Below, in pieces: positions 34,465 through 43,090 of a stretch of DNA of 64,000 nucleotides. Origin of the DNA: JBBSUQ01 sp964389755 (GTDB lineage: Bacteria; Bacteroidota; Bacteroidia; Flavobacteriales_D; Crocinitomicaceae). Position 1 is the first letter of the stretch. Each line of letters opens with the position of its first letter. Below the pieces are notes generated by a model, which did not search any database, was not told the DNA's origin, and was given only the letters and a program-made list of their open reading frames with translations. The stretch covers positions 7,345 through 71,344 of the forward strand of contig CAYMEW010000023.1 of the NCBI GenBank assembly GCA_964389755.1, given 5' to 3'. The position numbers and the translations under genes are program-made.

Positions 34465-34915
34465 ATTTTTCCGGGAAAATATCACGGATTTTCTTGCAGC
34501 GGTAATCGAATATTTCTTCAATGCGCTTGCGAACCATGCGATGTGCTATCTTCCCGATCACGCCAAGCGGCAGATCATACGAAAGCAGGTCGTTCATCAG
34601 TACGCCACCTTCCACTTTCCGGAAGTAGTGTTCATGATGCCAAAAGCGGTAAGGACCTTTTCGTTGCTCGTCGATAAACATATTCATCGGATCGATCTTC
34701 GTGATTTCCGTAACCCAGTTAACCGGCAGCCCCATCAACGGACGTACGCGGTACGAGATCATCATGCCTTCATACATCTCGTCCGGAACTTCGGTCAGGA
34801 TATCAAAACCCATATAGTCGGGAGTGATTAGTTTCAGGTTTGCGGGATCCGAGAAAAAATCCCAGCATTGTTCGATTTCGGCCGAAATAAATTGCTCTGC
34901 TTTAAACTGGTACAT
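34451..34915 (-). CDS. SRPBCC-family protein (START-like fold)
   Basis: A 154-residue protein of the SRPBCC/polyketide-cyclase-like fold: YQFKAEQFISAEIEQCWDFFSDPANLKLITP is the usual opening, and WHHEHYFRKVEGGVLMNDLLSY the central strands. The family binds hydrophobic ligands; members of this subgroup are often labelled cell-division inhibitor-like or ligand-binding, without proof. No signal peptide. The 3' overlap with bioA is a convergent tail-to-tail junction. Confidence 0.85.
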   Translation of the reverse strand: MYQFKAEQFISAEIEQCWDFFSDPANLKLITPDYMGFDILTEVPDEMYEGMMISYRVRPLMGLPVNWVTEITKIDPMNMFIDEQRKGPYRFWHHEHYFRKVEGGVLMNDLLSYDLPLGVIGKIAHRMVRKRIEEIFDYRCKKIRDIFPEKSIPA

Positions 34916-35010
34916 CGCGATTCTTTTGAGGAAGTTACGGGTAAAAAGAACAGCTGTGATCCGAAAAAGTTTACAGGTAAGAAAGATTTTCCGGTGATTT
35001 TAGACATTTG

Positions 35011-35045
35011 AAAAAAGGGTCCGCAAGTACTTTACTTACGGACCC
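35011..35045 (-). terminator. Terminator of the T9SS cargo gene
   Basis: A 13-bp stem (gggtccgcaagta / tacttacggaccc, one mismatch) with a 3-nt loop. Read on the minus strand it is followed by six T, directly after the stop of the 501-residue secreted protein. Confidence 0.8.
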
Positions 35046-35057
35046 AAAGACTTCTTT

Positions 35058-36563
35058 TTATTGTTTTACGAATGGCAGTCTGATTGTTGCGCCATTCTCA
35101 AACCGGATCCGAACGAGATAACTCCCGTTACTCAGTCCGCTGACATTGACTTGCTTCGAAGTTTCGCGGAGCACAGTCTGTCCTGAAAGCGAGATGATCT
35201 CAACATCGGAAACCACCGCAGGAGCATCGATGTAGAAATAGTCCCGTGCGGGATTCGGATAGAGTGAAACCTGCAGATCGCCATATTCCGCAATACCGAC
35301 GGTATTTACCGAGAAACAGGCTGACGTATCGGAGCAACCCGTGGAATTCGTTCCGATCACCGCATAACTCCCGTTTGTCGTCGCCTCGAAACTGGCGCCG
35401 GTTCCGACGCTCTGCTGACTGGCACAGTCGATCCAGGTGTAACTGTCCGCAGTTCCGTTGGCAGTAAGTGATATTCCGTTCGAAGAACTCACAGTCATTG
35501 CCGGTAAGGGATCTATCGTAAGGTCCAGTGTCGCAATCGAATCACAACCATTGGCATTGGAGAGTGTTTGCGTGTAAATACCGGATTGCGTATAGTTGTT
35601 ACCGTCCGTCCAGGTATACGAACCGCAGGCACTTACGATTGTGTTGGAATTCGTACTTTGCGTAATTGTGAGGCTCAGCGTGATGATCGAATCGCAGCCG
35701 GAAGCGCTGGTAAAGGTGTGCGTATACATTCCGGACGTGTAATAGGTCGTTCCGTTATAGGTAAATGAGTCGCAGGCATTTTGTCCGAGAGTAGCTGAAA
35801 AATTGTCGATTGTCAGGTGGATCGTCAGCAGGCTGTCACACCCCGAACTGTTCGGAATCGTGTCGTAGTAAGTTCCGTCCGAAGTATATGTTTCATCTCC
35901 GCTTGGTACGGTATAGCTGCTGCATGCGGATGTTGTAATGACCGCACCGGTATTGCAGACGTTGTACACTTCGAGATCGTCGAATAAAAATCCGTCATTT
36001 CCTCCGGCAAAATAGTAATCGTCGTATTGTGAAAGGCGAATGACATAGGTGGAAGTGAATGAAAGTCCGTAAAGGGCATTGATACTATCCAGGCTCAGGT
36101 CAAAATGTGTCCAGCTGAGATCCGTGTAGGAGTCGCCGTTCAGGTCGAGCACTTTAGTGAAACTGGTTCCGCCGTTGTCGGAAACATAAATCCCGTCCTG
36201 TGGATGCGTTTCGTCGTTCCAGTCTGACCACCAGAAACCCAGGCGCAATCCCGAGTTGCCGGAAAGGTCCAGGTGCAGATCGGCCTCGTTCAGGTTAAAG
36301 GAGCCGGCAGGTTGCGCATTGTGCATCCCCATAAAATAATTGCCGCTGTGTGAATTAGCCGTTGTGCCGCCGAAGGTAAGCGTACCGGTAGTAAAGGTCG
36401 TAATTTCCCCGGTAGAAGTACTGCTCGTTGTCGTCCAGTAAGGATCGAGCCCCGACTCAAAACCGGTACTGTAAGGAGCGGTGGTGTATGTTTGAGAAAG
36501 TGCGGTGAACCCGATAGCGGTCAGGCAAAAAGCAATGCTGTTACGGAGTAACTGTTTTTTCAT
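35058..36563 (-). CDS. Secreted T9SS type A protein with three CDS-repeat modules
   Basis: A 501-residue protein with an N-terminal signal (hydrophobic to residue ~23, cleavage after ALSQ). Residues about 30-205 form a MAM-like jelly roll (TGFESGLDPYW, FLFDDLEVYN). Three repeats of about 49 residues follow, each with Ala-Cys-x-Ser-(Y/F), a Gly-x-Y turn, and GCDSIxTLxLTI at the end. A final Ig-like segment precedes a T9SS type A sorting domain starting at LYPNPARDYF. The Cys pairs in each repeat probably form a disulfide. An adhesin-like role is likely; no catalytic residues are seen. Confidence 0.87.
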   Translation of the reverse strand: MKKQLLRNSIAFCLTAIGFTALSQTYTTAPYSTGFESGLDPYWTTTSSTSTGEITTFTTGTLTFGGTTANSHSGNYFMGMHNAQPAGSFNLNEADLHLDLSGNSGLRLGFWWSDWNDETHPQDGIYVSDNGGTSFTKVLDLNGDSYTDLSWTHFDLSLDSINALYGLSFTSTYVIRLSQYDDYYFAGGNDGFLFDDLEVYNVCNTGAVITTSACSSYTVPSGDETYTSDGTYYDTIPNSSGCDSLLTIHLTIDNFSATLGQNACDSFTYNGTTYYTSGMYTHTFTSASGCDSIITLSLTITQSTNSNTIVSACGSYTWTDGNNYTQSGIYTQTLSNANGCDSIATLDLTIDPLPAMTVSSSNGISLTANGTADSYTWIDCASQQSVGTGASFEATTNGSYAVIGTNSTGCSDTSACFSVNTVGIAEYGDLQVSLYPNPARDYFYIDAPAVVSDVEIISLSGQTVLRETSKQVNVSGLSNGSYLVRIRFENGATIRLPFVKQ

Positions 36564-36708
36564 AGTAATGTAGTTAAAGTTTTATGAATCCTCAAAATAG
36601 TGGTATTTACGACATTAAAAAAATTTAATGCGGTTTTTTAACGGATTCGCACGTAAAAAGAGTGTATTTACATCCGGGAGTTGTTCGCAGGAAAAAAATC
36701 GCGCGATT

Positions 36709-37104
36709 CTACTCGATCGCAAAAGCGTAAGACAGGATAAAGGGTACAAGCAGGATCTTGACAATGAGTATGTTCGAAATTACACGGTCGGTCACGGTAA
36801 TTTCAGGTTCATTGTACCTCGGACTCATAAAACTGGGACTCAGGCGAAAGTCGCGACCGTTGGCATGCATACTCCAACGCATCAGTGCCCATTCGGTAAT
36901 AAAGATCAGCAGGGGAGTTAAAAAAACGGAATAGATCGAATGAATGCGGTGAGAGACTCCCAACTCGATCGTATTTACTTTGTAAAAAGCATAAGCAGCG
37001 AGCAGCAGGCCTAATGAAAAGCGTAAAGCCAACGAGTTCCATCGCTGTTTCCGCGTCACAATAAGCAGCATGCAGAATCCGATAATGAGAAGTATACTCA
37101 CCAT
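36709..37104 (-). CDS. Hypothetical membrane protein
   Basis: A 131-residue protein with about four hydrophobic segments (two near the N-terminus, VFLTPLLIFITEWALM in the middle, and one at the C-terminus IVKILLVPFILSYAF). I do not recognise a family. The start has an exact -7 box 8 bp upstream (37112-37119 on the minus strand) and the gene seems monocistronic. It could be a small integral membrane protein specific to this lineage. Confidence 0.65.
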   Translation of the reverse strand: MVSILLIIGFCMLLIVTRKQRWNSLALRFSLGLLLAAYAFYKVNTIELGVSHRIHSIYSVFLTPLLIFITEWALMRWSMHANGRDFRLSPSFMSPRYNEPEITVTDRVISNILIVKILLVPFILSYAFAIE

Positions 37105-37111
37105 GTTTCTG

Positions 37112-37119
37112 CAAAAATA
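37112..37119 (-). promoter_or_regulatory. -7 promoter element of the 131-residue membrane protein
   Basis: The minus strand reads TATTTTTG, an exact TAnnTTTG, 7 bp before the ATG, so the transcript would have a very short leader. Confidence 0.4.
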
Positions 37120-37245
37120 ACAAAAATGTTAAAAATCATTAAGCGGTTTATATAAAACGGATTACATCCGCAAGTTAGCAGGATCTTTGAACCCGGAAGT
37201 TCAGGGATTTCCGAAACATCCGTGAAACACGGTTGCGCGACTTAC

Positions 37246-38226
37246 TTAATTTCTGTAAAGAGTAGCTTTTACGGCATCTACCACGCGCTGTACATTCGGA
37301 AGCGCTTCCTCGATGAGGGTGGGTGAAAATGCAAAAGGTGTGTCTGTTTGTGTCACACGCATTACCGGCGCATCTAAATAATCAAAAGCGTATCGTTGCA
37401 GGTAGTATGCCATTTCGGAAGAGATTGAAGCCAGAGGCCAGCTTTCCTCGACACACACGCAACGATTGGTTTTTTTGATGGATTCTACCACGGTTTTGTA
37501 ATCGATCGGTCGCACGGTACGCAGGTCGATGATCTCCACGGAAATATTTTCCTTGGCGAGTGCTTCGGCCGCTTCATGTACCACTTTAATGATCTTACCG
37601 AATGTTACAATGGTCACGTCGCTTCCTTTTCGCTTGATATCGGCAACTCCGATCGGGATCAGGTATTCTCCCTCCGGGATCTCTCCCTTATCACCGTACA
37701 TTTTTTCGGATTCCAGGAAAACAACCGGGTCGTTATCACGAATGGCTGACTTCAAAAGTCCTTTGGCATCGTAAGGCGTGGAAGGAGTGATCACTTTCAG
37801 GCCAGGAACGTGTGCATAAAATGATTCGAAACTTTGAGAGTGCGTTGCAGCCAGCTGACCGGCCTGTCCGTTACCACCGCGAAAAACGATGGGACAGTTA
37901 TATTGTCCGCCAGACATTTGCAGCATTTTTGCCGCACTGTTAATAATCTGGTCTGCTGCGAGGATCGCAAAGTTCCAGGTCATGAATTCAACAATCGGAC
38001 GAAGTCCGTTCATCGAAGCACCCACACCGATTCCGGCAAAACCGAGTTCGGCGATCGGAGTGTCAAGGATCCGGTCAGGCCCGAATTCATCGAGCATTCC
38101 CTGTGAAACTTTATAAGCACCGTTGTATTCTGCAACTTCTTCTCCCATGAGAAAAACGTTGTTGTCGCGGCGCATCTCTTCGGACATCGCTTCGCGGAGT
38201 GCTTCTCTAAACTGTACCGTTTTCAT
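37246..38226 (-). CDS. pdhB: Pyruvate dehydrogenase E1 component, beta subunit
   Basis: A 326-residue thiamin-diphosphate enzyme subunit of the pyruvate dehydrogenase complex. FREALREAMSEEMRRD, VFLMGEEVAEYNGAYKVSQG, DTPIAELGFAGIGVG and VVFLESEKMYG match the pyrimidine-binding part, and RCVCVEESWPLASISSEM the C-terminal transketolase-like domain. ATG at 38226 is preferred, since an upstream frame to 38283 runs across the promoter. The alpha subunit and E2/E3 are elsewhere. Confidence 0.94.
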   Translation of the reverse strand: MKTVQFREALREAMSEEMRRDNNVFLMGEEVAEYNGAYKVSQGMLDEFGPDRILDTPIAELGFAGIGVGASMNGLRPIVEFMTWNFAILAADQIINSAAKMLQMSGGQYNCPIVFRGGNGQAGQLAATHSQSFESFYAHVPGLKVITPSTPYDAKGLLKSAIRDNDPVVFLESEKMYGDKGEIPEGEYLIPIGVADIKRKGSDVTIVTFGKIIKVVHEAAEALAKENISVEIIDLRTVRPIDYKTVVESIKKTNRCVCVEESWPLASISSEMAYYLQRYAFDYLDAPVMRVTQTDTPFAFSPTLIEEALPNVQRVVDAVKATLYRN

Positions 38227-38257
38227 AACAAAACCAATTTTTCGACTATGCGGGACG

Positions 38258-38290
38258 CAAATGTAGGAATTTTCCATTAGCACATGACAA
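38258..38290 (-). promoter_or_regulatory. Promoter of pdhB
   Basis: On the minus strand TACATTTG (exact -7) at 38258-38265 is preceded, 22 bp upstream, by TTG (38288-38290). The start is 32 bp downstream. Confidence 0.45.
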
Positions 38291-38472
38291 TATCTTAAAG
38301 CATAAAATAGCCTGTGATCCCGTTCAGCTGATCTTTTCGGTGGGTGTATATCCCTTATTCATTTCCTTTTGAATGCACCGGCATTTATCAAATAGGCAGA
38401 TTTCGAGCACACAACGCGTTTTATTTATTATGCATGCTTAATTATTTTTCGGTATTTTTTCGCCCGGAACAA

Positions 38473-38503
38473 CGCTAAAATTTAGATTATATGTATTTTA
38501 GCG
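38473..38503. promoter_or_regulatory. 31-bp inverted repeat upstream of etfB
   Basis: The arms are cgctaaaat (38473-38481) and attttagcg (38495-38503), perfectly complementary with a 13-bp spacer, and end 25 bp before the etfB ATG. The arm centres are 22 bp apart, about two helical turns, so binding by two dimers or one large dimer on the same face is possible. The left arm overlaps a smaller palindrome (ctaaaatttag). No T run follows, so it is not a terminator. Confidence 0.55.
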
Positions 38504-38528
38504 AACAATTATTGAAACACGAAAAAAC

Positions 38529-39269
38529 ATGAAAATATTAGTATGCATCAGTAAAGCGCCGGATACGACGTCCAAAATAGCCTTTACTGACGGGAATACC
38601 CGCTTCGATGAGAATGGTGTACAGTTCATTGTGAACCCGTACGACGAATGGTATGCGCTTGTGCGTGCACTCGAACTCAAGGAGGCCAATGGCGGAAACG
38701 TGACCATTATCACCGTGGGACCGGCAGCCGATGAGTCCATCATCCGGAAAGCGCTCGCGATCGGTGCAGACGATGCCGTTCGCGTGGATGCCGATCCGAA
38801 AGATGCGTATTTTACGGCCATGCAGATCGCGGCTTATGCCAAAGCCAATTCCTTTGATATGATCCTGACCGGGAAAGAAACCATCAATTACAATGGTTCA
38901 CAGGTAGGAGGAATGATTGCCGAAGCACTCGACCAGCCGTTTATCTCTTTGGCGACAAAACTCGATATGAACGGAAATACGGCTACCCTCGAGCGTGAGA
39001 TTGTGGGAGGAATCCAGGTCGTTCAGGTAGACCTGCCCTTTGTGGCATCCTGTGCGAAAGGAATGGCCGAGCAACGCATTCCGAACATGCGTGGTATCAT
39101 GGCTGCGCGTACCAAGCCGCTCAACGTGGTTCCGGCAGAACAGGTCGATGATCTTACTGCATTCGTTTCTTATGCGACACCGGAAGCGAAAAAAGCCGTG
39201 AAAATGATCGATCCTGAAAACATGGACGAACTGGTGGAATTGCTCCACAACGAAGCAAAAGTGATTTAA
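38529..39269 (+). CDS. etfB: Electron transfer flavoprotein subunit beta
   Basis: A 246-residue subunit that binds AMP and, with EtfA, carries electrons from acyl-CoA dehydrogenases to the quinone pool. CISKAPDTTSKIAF, the block VNPYDEWYALVRALELKE, and ILTGKETINYNGSQVGGMIAE match EtfB. Nineteen bases separate it from etfA. A large inverted repeat just upstream could be its operator, for example for a fatty-acid-responsive repressor. Confidence 0.95.
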   Translation: MKILVCISKAPDTTSKIAFTDGNTRFDENGVQFIVNPYDEWYALVRALELKEANGGNVTIITVGPAADESIIRKALAIGADDAVRVDADPKDAYFTAMQIAAYAKANSFDMILTGKETINYNGSQVGGMIAEALDQPFISLATKLDMNGNTATLEREIVGGIQVVQVDLPFVASCAKGMAEQRIPNMRGIMAARTKPLNVVPAEQVDDLTAFVSYATPEAKKAVKMIDPENMDELVELLHNEAKVI

Positions 39270-39287
39270 ATTTTTTTCTAAGAGATT

Positions 39288-40226
39288 ATGTCAGTATTAG
39301 TATATATCAACAGCATGAACGGCCTTCCGAAAAACGCACTCGAAGCCGTTACGTATGCACGCAAACTCGGTGAATCCGTTGTGGCCGTCACTTCCGGGAA
39401 GGCGGATGAAAGCGCCCTGGCAAGCCTGGGTGAATACGGAGCAGAGAAGGTACTCGTGGACCGTTCGATCCACAGCGATGATATTCAGCAAATTACACGA
39501 CTCGTAGCTGCGGCTGCCGAAAATACCGGAGCAAAAACAGTTGTTTTTTCGCACGATCTGATCGCAAAAGCGGTGGCGCCGCGTCTTTCCGTACGACTGA
39601 AAGCAGGACTCGTATCCGGCGCGATCGACGTACCGGGTGAGAACGGCACGAAAGTGAACGTATTTTCCGGGAAAGCTTTCGGAACGGTAAAAGTAAACTC
39701 AGACCGCAAGATCATTTCGCTGCTTCCGAATAGCTTTCAGCCCGAAAAATCAGGAAGTGCATGCAGCGTGGAAGAGTTTAACAGCAACGCGGGCGAATCA
39801 CGCGTGAAAGTGCTTGAAACAAAAGTTCCGGAAGGTGAAATTCCGCTGCCGGAAGCAGAACTCGTCGTATCCGGAGGTCGCGGACTGAAAGGCCCGGAAA
39901 ACTGGGGTATGATCGAAGAACTGGCCGATGCGCTCGGAGCTGCAACAGCCTGCTCCCGCCCGGTGGCAGACATTGGCTGGCGTCCGCATCATGAACACGT
40001 GGGACAAACAGGAGTGGCGATCCGCCCGAACCTGTATATCGCTGTAGGGATCTCCGGAGCCATCCAGCATTTGGCCGGTGTAAACGGTTCAAAAAAGATC
40101 GTGGTGATCAATACCGATCCGGAAGCACCCTTCTTTAAAGCCGCCGACTATGGTGTGGTAGGAGATGCTTTTGAAGTCGTTCCAAGGCTCACCGAAGCTG
40201 TGAAAAAATTCAAAGCGAGCCATTAG
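39288..40226 (+). CDS. etfA: Electron transfer flavoprotein subunit alpha
   Basis: A 312-residue FAD-binding partner of EtfB. The C-terminal FAD domain holds VSGGRGLKGPENWGMIEEL, SRPVADIGW, GQTGVAIRPNLYIAVGISGA and INTDPEAPFFKAADYGVVGD. Second gene of the etfBA operon, closed by a hairpin terminator 41 bp after the stop. Supports fatty acid beta-oxidation and amino acid degradation. Confidence 0.95.
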   Translation: MSVLVYINSMNGLPKNALEAVTYARKLGESVVAVTSGKADESALASLGEYGAEKVLVDRSIHSDDIQQITRLVAAAAENTGAKTVVFSHDLIAKAVAPRLSVRLKAGLVSGAIDVPGENGTKVNVFSGKAFGTVKVNSDRKIISLLPNSFQPEKSGSACSVEEFNSNAGESRVKVLETKVPEGEIPLPEAELVVSGGRGLKGPENWGMIEELADALGAATACSRPVADIGWRPHHEHVGQTGVAIRPNLYIAVGISGAIQHLAGVNGSKKIVVINTDPEAPFFKAADYGVVGDAFEVVPRLTEAVKKFKASH

Positions 40227-40266
40227 TAATTGGATTAGAAATAGTATTTTTATACCGTAATTACAG

Positions 40267-40301
40267 TTAGGGAAGCACGAAATGCTTCCTTAATTGTTTT
40301 T
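40267..40301 (+). terminator. Terminator of etfBA
   Basis: An 11-bp stem (ttagggaagca / tgcttccttaa, one G-U) has a CGAAA loop and is followed by TTGTTTTT. Confidence 0.8.
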
Positions 40302-40330
40302 AAAAAAGTCAATTTTGAACCCGCAGGAGA

Positions 40331-40918
40331 ATGGACAAAGTAAAACTTGAAATTGTTGGATTATCATACAGTCAGACTCAATCGGGCGCGTATGCTTTAG
40401 TTCTCTCCGAGGTTGGTGGCAAACGAAGACTACCCATCATTATCGGAGGTTTTGAAGCACAGGCAATCGCTATCGAGCTCGAAAAAATGGTGCCGACGCG
40501 GCCGCTTACACACGACCTTTTTAAAAGTTTCGCCAATTCATTCTCCATTCGCATCAAGGAAGTTGTGATCTACAACCTCAGTGAAGGAATCTTTTATTCA
40601 AAGCTCATCTGCGAAAAGGACGGACAAATTACCGAAATTGACGCTCGCACTTCAGACGCCATTGCGATTGGTGTGCGGTTTAACTGCCCCATATTTACCT
40701 TTGAAAGTATTCTTTCCAGTGCCGGAATTCTGCTCGATGAATCTGAAGAAACGACCGGGCCGCTCACTGCCGAAAGCGAAAGTGAACCGGAAACGAAAGA
40801 TTCCATGCAGTCGCTTTCCACCGAAGAACTCGAAAGACAATTAAACGAGGCTATTGAAAACGAAAACTATGAACTTGCTTCCAAAATCCGGGACGAGATC
40901 AATAAACGCGAGTCTTAA
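40331..40918 (+). CDS. Bifunctional nuclease family protein (DUF151) with UvrB/UvrC tail motif
   Basis: A 195-residue protein. The N-terminal ~130 residues are the bifunctional nuclease (BFN/DUF151) domain: LPIIIGGFEAQAIAIELE, RPLTHDLFKSF, DARTSDAIAIGVRFNCPIF. The C-terminal 35 residues (LERQLNEAIENENYELASKI) form a UVR helical hairpin, as in UvrB. RNase and DNase activity are reported for plant and Bacteroidota-like family members; the substrate here is unknown. The 3' end overlaps the next gene by 50 bp. Confidence 0.9.
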   Translation: MDKVKLEIVGLSYSQTQSGAYALVLSEVGGKRRLPIIIGGFEAQAIAIELEKMVPTRPLTHDLFKSFANSFSIRIKEVVIYNLSEGIFYSKLICEKDGQITEIDARTSDAIAIGVRFNCPIFTFESILSSAGILLDESEETTGPLTAESESEPETKDSMQSLSTEELERQLNEAIENENYELASKIRDEINKRES

Positions 40919-42527
40919 GTACTTCGTTGCTATTGCTTCCTGCCTGTTCCTGGCATTTTCGACTACTGCTCAGCAAGGGTTCAACGACGAAGTATACAAA
41001 CGTCGGAATTTTGAACTTCGCCTGCGGAAGGATGGTACTTTTAAAAATACGGACAGCCTGCTCAGCACTTACAAAAAAGGCAACTGGCACCTCGAAAACG
41101 GGAAACTGATCCTTGAAGGCACCACGTCGGATACGCTGACGGCTTCTGAAAAACTCGACCTCGTTTTTAGTTCCGATAATAAGATTACGCTGGTAAAGAA
41201 CGGCGCGCGCTTTTCGTTTCACGATGAAGAAAGTTCCGCGCAACAGATCGGAATCTCCTTTGTGTCGATACTTCGCGGTTTGCTTGGGCTGCTCTTCTTA
41301 TTTGTCGTCGGTTACTTATTCAGCCGGAATCGCAGGCGGATCAACTGGCACATTGTAGTGCGCGGCACATTGCTGCAGCTCATCCTGGCCGTTCTGATCC
41401 TGAAAGTTCCCTTCTTTTCGGTGATCTTCGAATGGCTGGCGAAAGCTTTTGCGCGCGTGATCGAATTTGCCCACGAAGGTGCGGTATTCCTCTTCGGGGG
41501 AGGTGAGGGAATGCCTGATATGCTGAAAAACTTCGCCTTCTGGATCCTGCCGTCCGTGATTTTCTTTTCAGCCCTTTCGAGCCTGCTTTACTATTTCGGT
41601 ATCCTACAGCTCGTTGTAAAAGGAATGGCCTGGATCATGAAAAGAATACTTGGCATTTCCGGTGCCGAATCCGTGGCGGCCGCTGCAAACATATTTATCG
41701 GGCAAACCGAGGCGCCGCTGCTTGTTAAACCGTACCTCGGGCGCATGACCAAATCCGAGATCCTCTGCCTGATGGTGGGCGGGATGGCAACCATTGCCGG
41801 TGGCGTTCTTGCTGCTGTGATCGGTATTTTGGGCGAAGGGGACACGGCAAAAGAACTTTTCTATGCCAAACACCTGCTTACCGCATCGATTATGTCGGCC
41901 CCGGCCGCGATCGTATTTGCGAAAATGCTTGTGCCGGAAGAGGAAAAGATCGACGAGAACCTCGAGGTTTCCCGCGAAAAGATCGGTGCCAATGCACTGG
42001 AAGCAATTACCAACGGTACGACCGACGGATTGAAACTCGCCGTAAATGTCGGTGCCATGCTCATCGTCTTTATCAGTTTAGTCGCACTTTGCAACTACAT
42101 TCTCGGGAAAGTGGGCGATGTTACCGCGCTCAACGGGCTGATTGCCTCGGGAGGCATGTACGCGAGCCTGAGTTTTGAAAGTATAGCGGGCTACATGCTG
42201 TCGCCGGTTGCCTGGATCATGGGCGTGGAATGGCAGGATTGCATGTATTTCGGGCAATTGCTGGGTGAAAAGACCATTCTCAACGAATTTATCGCGTATC
42301 CGCACCTGGGTGGAATTCAGGATGAACTTTCGGAGAAAACAGTGATCATGAGTACATATGTGCTTTGCGGGTTTGCGAACATTGCTTCGATTGGGATACA
42401 GGTCGGCGGAATCGGCATACTCGTGCCGGAAAAAAAGAGTCTGCTGGCCCGTTATGGTGTCCTGGCACTGCTCGGCGGAACACTTGCCTGCATGTCAACG
42501 GCGATCCTGGCGGGAATGTTGTTCTGA
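40869..42527 (+). CDS. Concentrative nucleoside transporter (CNT/NupC family) with N-terminal exported domain
   Basis: A 552-residue protein. The C-terminal ~430 residues are an H+/Na+-coupled nucleoside transporter: IFIGQTEAPLLVKPYLGRMT and GGMATIAGGVLAAVIGILG are diagnostic, with many membrane segments. Before it lies an uncleaved or cleaved signal-like helix (residues about 17-36) and a ~85-residue soluble segment with lipocalin-like strands (FELRLRKDGTFKNTDSLLST). This type of N-terminal extension is, to my knowledge, seen in other Bacteroidota CNTs. It starts inside the nuclease gene (50-bp overlap); an upstream TTG at 40854 is less likely. Imports nucleosides through the inner membrane. 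Confidence 0.9.
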   Translation: MNLLPKSGTRSINASLKYFVAIASCLFLAFSTTAQQGFNDEVYKRRNFELRLRKDGTFKNTDSLLSTYKKGNWHLENGKLILEGTTSDTLTASEKLDLVFSSDNKITLVKNGARFSFHDEESSAQQIGISFVSILRGLLGLLFLFVVGYLFSRNRRRINWHIVVRGTLLQLILAVLILKVPFFSVIFEWLAKAFARVIEFAHEGAVFLFGGGEGMPDMLKNFAFWILPSVIFFSALSSLLYYFGILQLVVKGMAWIMKRILGISGAESVAAAANIFIGQTEAPLLVKPYLGRMTKSEILCLMVGGMATIAGGVLAAVIGILGEGDTAKELFYAKHLLTASIMSAPAAIVFAKMLVPEEEKIDENLEVSREKIGANALEAITNGTTDGLKLAVNVGAMLIVFISLVALCNYILGKVGDVTALNGLIASGGMYASLSFESIAGYMLSPVAWIMGVEWQDCMYFGQLLGEKTILNEFIAYPHLGGIQDELSEKTVIMSTYVLCGFANIASIGIQVGGIGILVPEKKSLLARYGVLALLGGTLACMSTAILAGMLF

Positions 42528-43019
42528 TCAGTGAGTGATCGGATCCGTAAAAACCCATTTGCTTTTATGCAGTTCCCGGTCAATCAACTGGATTCCGTAA
42601 CGGATCGTATCGCTGTCCGGCGAAAAAGGATTGTAGAACACCGGTTCAAGCAGTACCTCGATCTCACCCGAAATGGAACGCGGCTTGCCCGAATAGATCG
42701 GCAATAAGCGGTAACGAAAAACGATCGTGTCGCCGTTGAGGTCGTGGCCAGGTTGCCATCCGAACTCATCCGTTTTTTCATAGTAAACAAGGTACAGGTT
42801 GTTGTAATATTCCGATCCGGGATTATAAGGCGCATTTTGTTCGTCTTCAGCCAGGCCTATGTCACCTTCGCCGTCCCGGAAAGTCAGTGTCAGGCGTGCG
42901 GAATCCCCGGTGATCTTAAAATCTTTATATGAAACAAACGGAACACTCTCGTAATGTGCATCCTTAAAGCAGGAAGACAGTAAAAGCCCGGGTATGAATG
43001 CATATAAAAGTCGGCGCAT
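42528..43019 (-). CDS. Hypothetical lipoprotein
   Basis: A 163-residue lipoprotein (LLYAFIPGLLLSSCFKD, Cys near residue 17). The mature protein is rich in Asp, Tyr and Pro, with the phrase FRDGEGDIGLAEDEQN near residues 45-65 that resembles a calcium-friendly or Ig-like turn found in a family of short Bacteroidota lipoproteins. I do not recognise the family with certainty. It starts 72 bp from the divergent LuxE-like gene and ends directly after the CNT gene (stop to stop on adjacent bases). Confidence 0.7.
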   Translation of the reverse strand: MRRLLYAFIPGLLLSSCFKDAHYESVPFVSYKDFKITGDSARLTLTFRDGEGDIGLAEDEQNAPYNPGSEYYNNLYLVYYEKTDEFGWQPGHDLNGDTIVFRYRLLPIYSGKPRSISGEIEVLLEPVFYNPFSPDSDTIRYGIQLIDRELHKSKWVFTDPITH

Positions 43020-43078
43020 GTATCGAAGATACGCTTTTTTTCAATGTACTGCATTTCGTTTCATTTCGCCGAAGGATG

Positions 43079-43086
43079 TATTTTTG
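43079..43086 (+). promoter_or_regulatory. -7 promoter element close to the LuxE-like gene
   Basis: TATTTTTG is an exact TAnnTTTG, but ends only 4 bp before the ATG. It would give an almost leaderless transcript, or the box may be fortuitous. Confidence 0.3.
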
Positions 43087-43090
43087 CACT

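Larger units (their letters stand above)
38227..38528. other. 302-bp divergent region between pdhB and etfB
   Basis: It contains the pdhB promoter on the minus strand (38258-38290) and a large inverted repeat 25 bp before etfB (38473-38503). I see no gene, tRNA or terminator in the middle. Confidence 0.6.

Noticed and set aside
43079..43086. Reading the LuxE start as far upstream as 42998
   Set aside because: The extra residues are unlike the family N-terminus and would read through the divergent promoter region; the ATG at 43091 fits family length.
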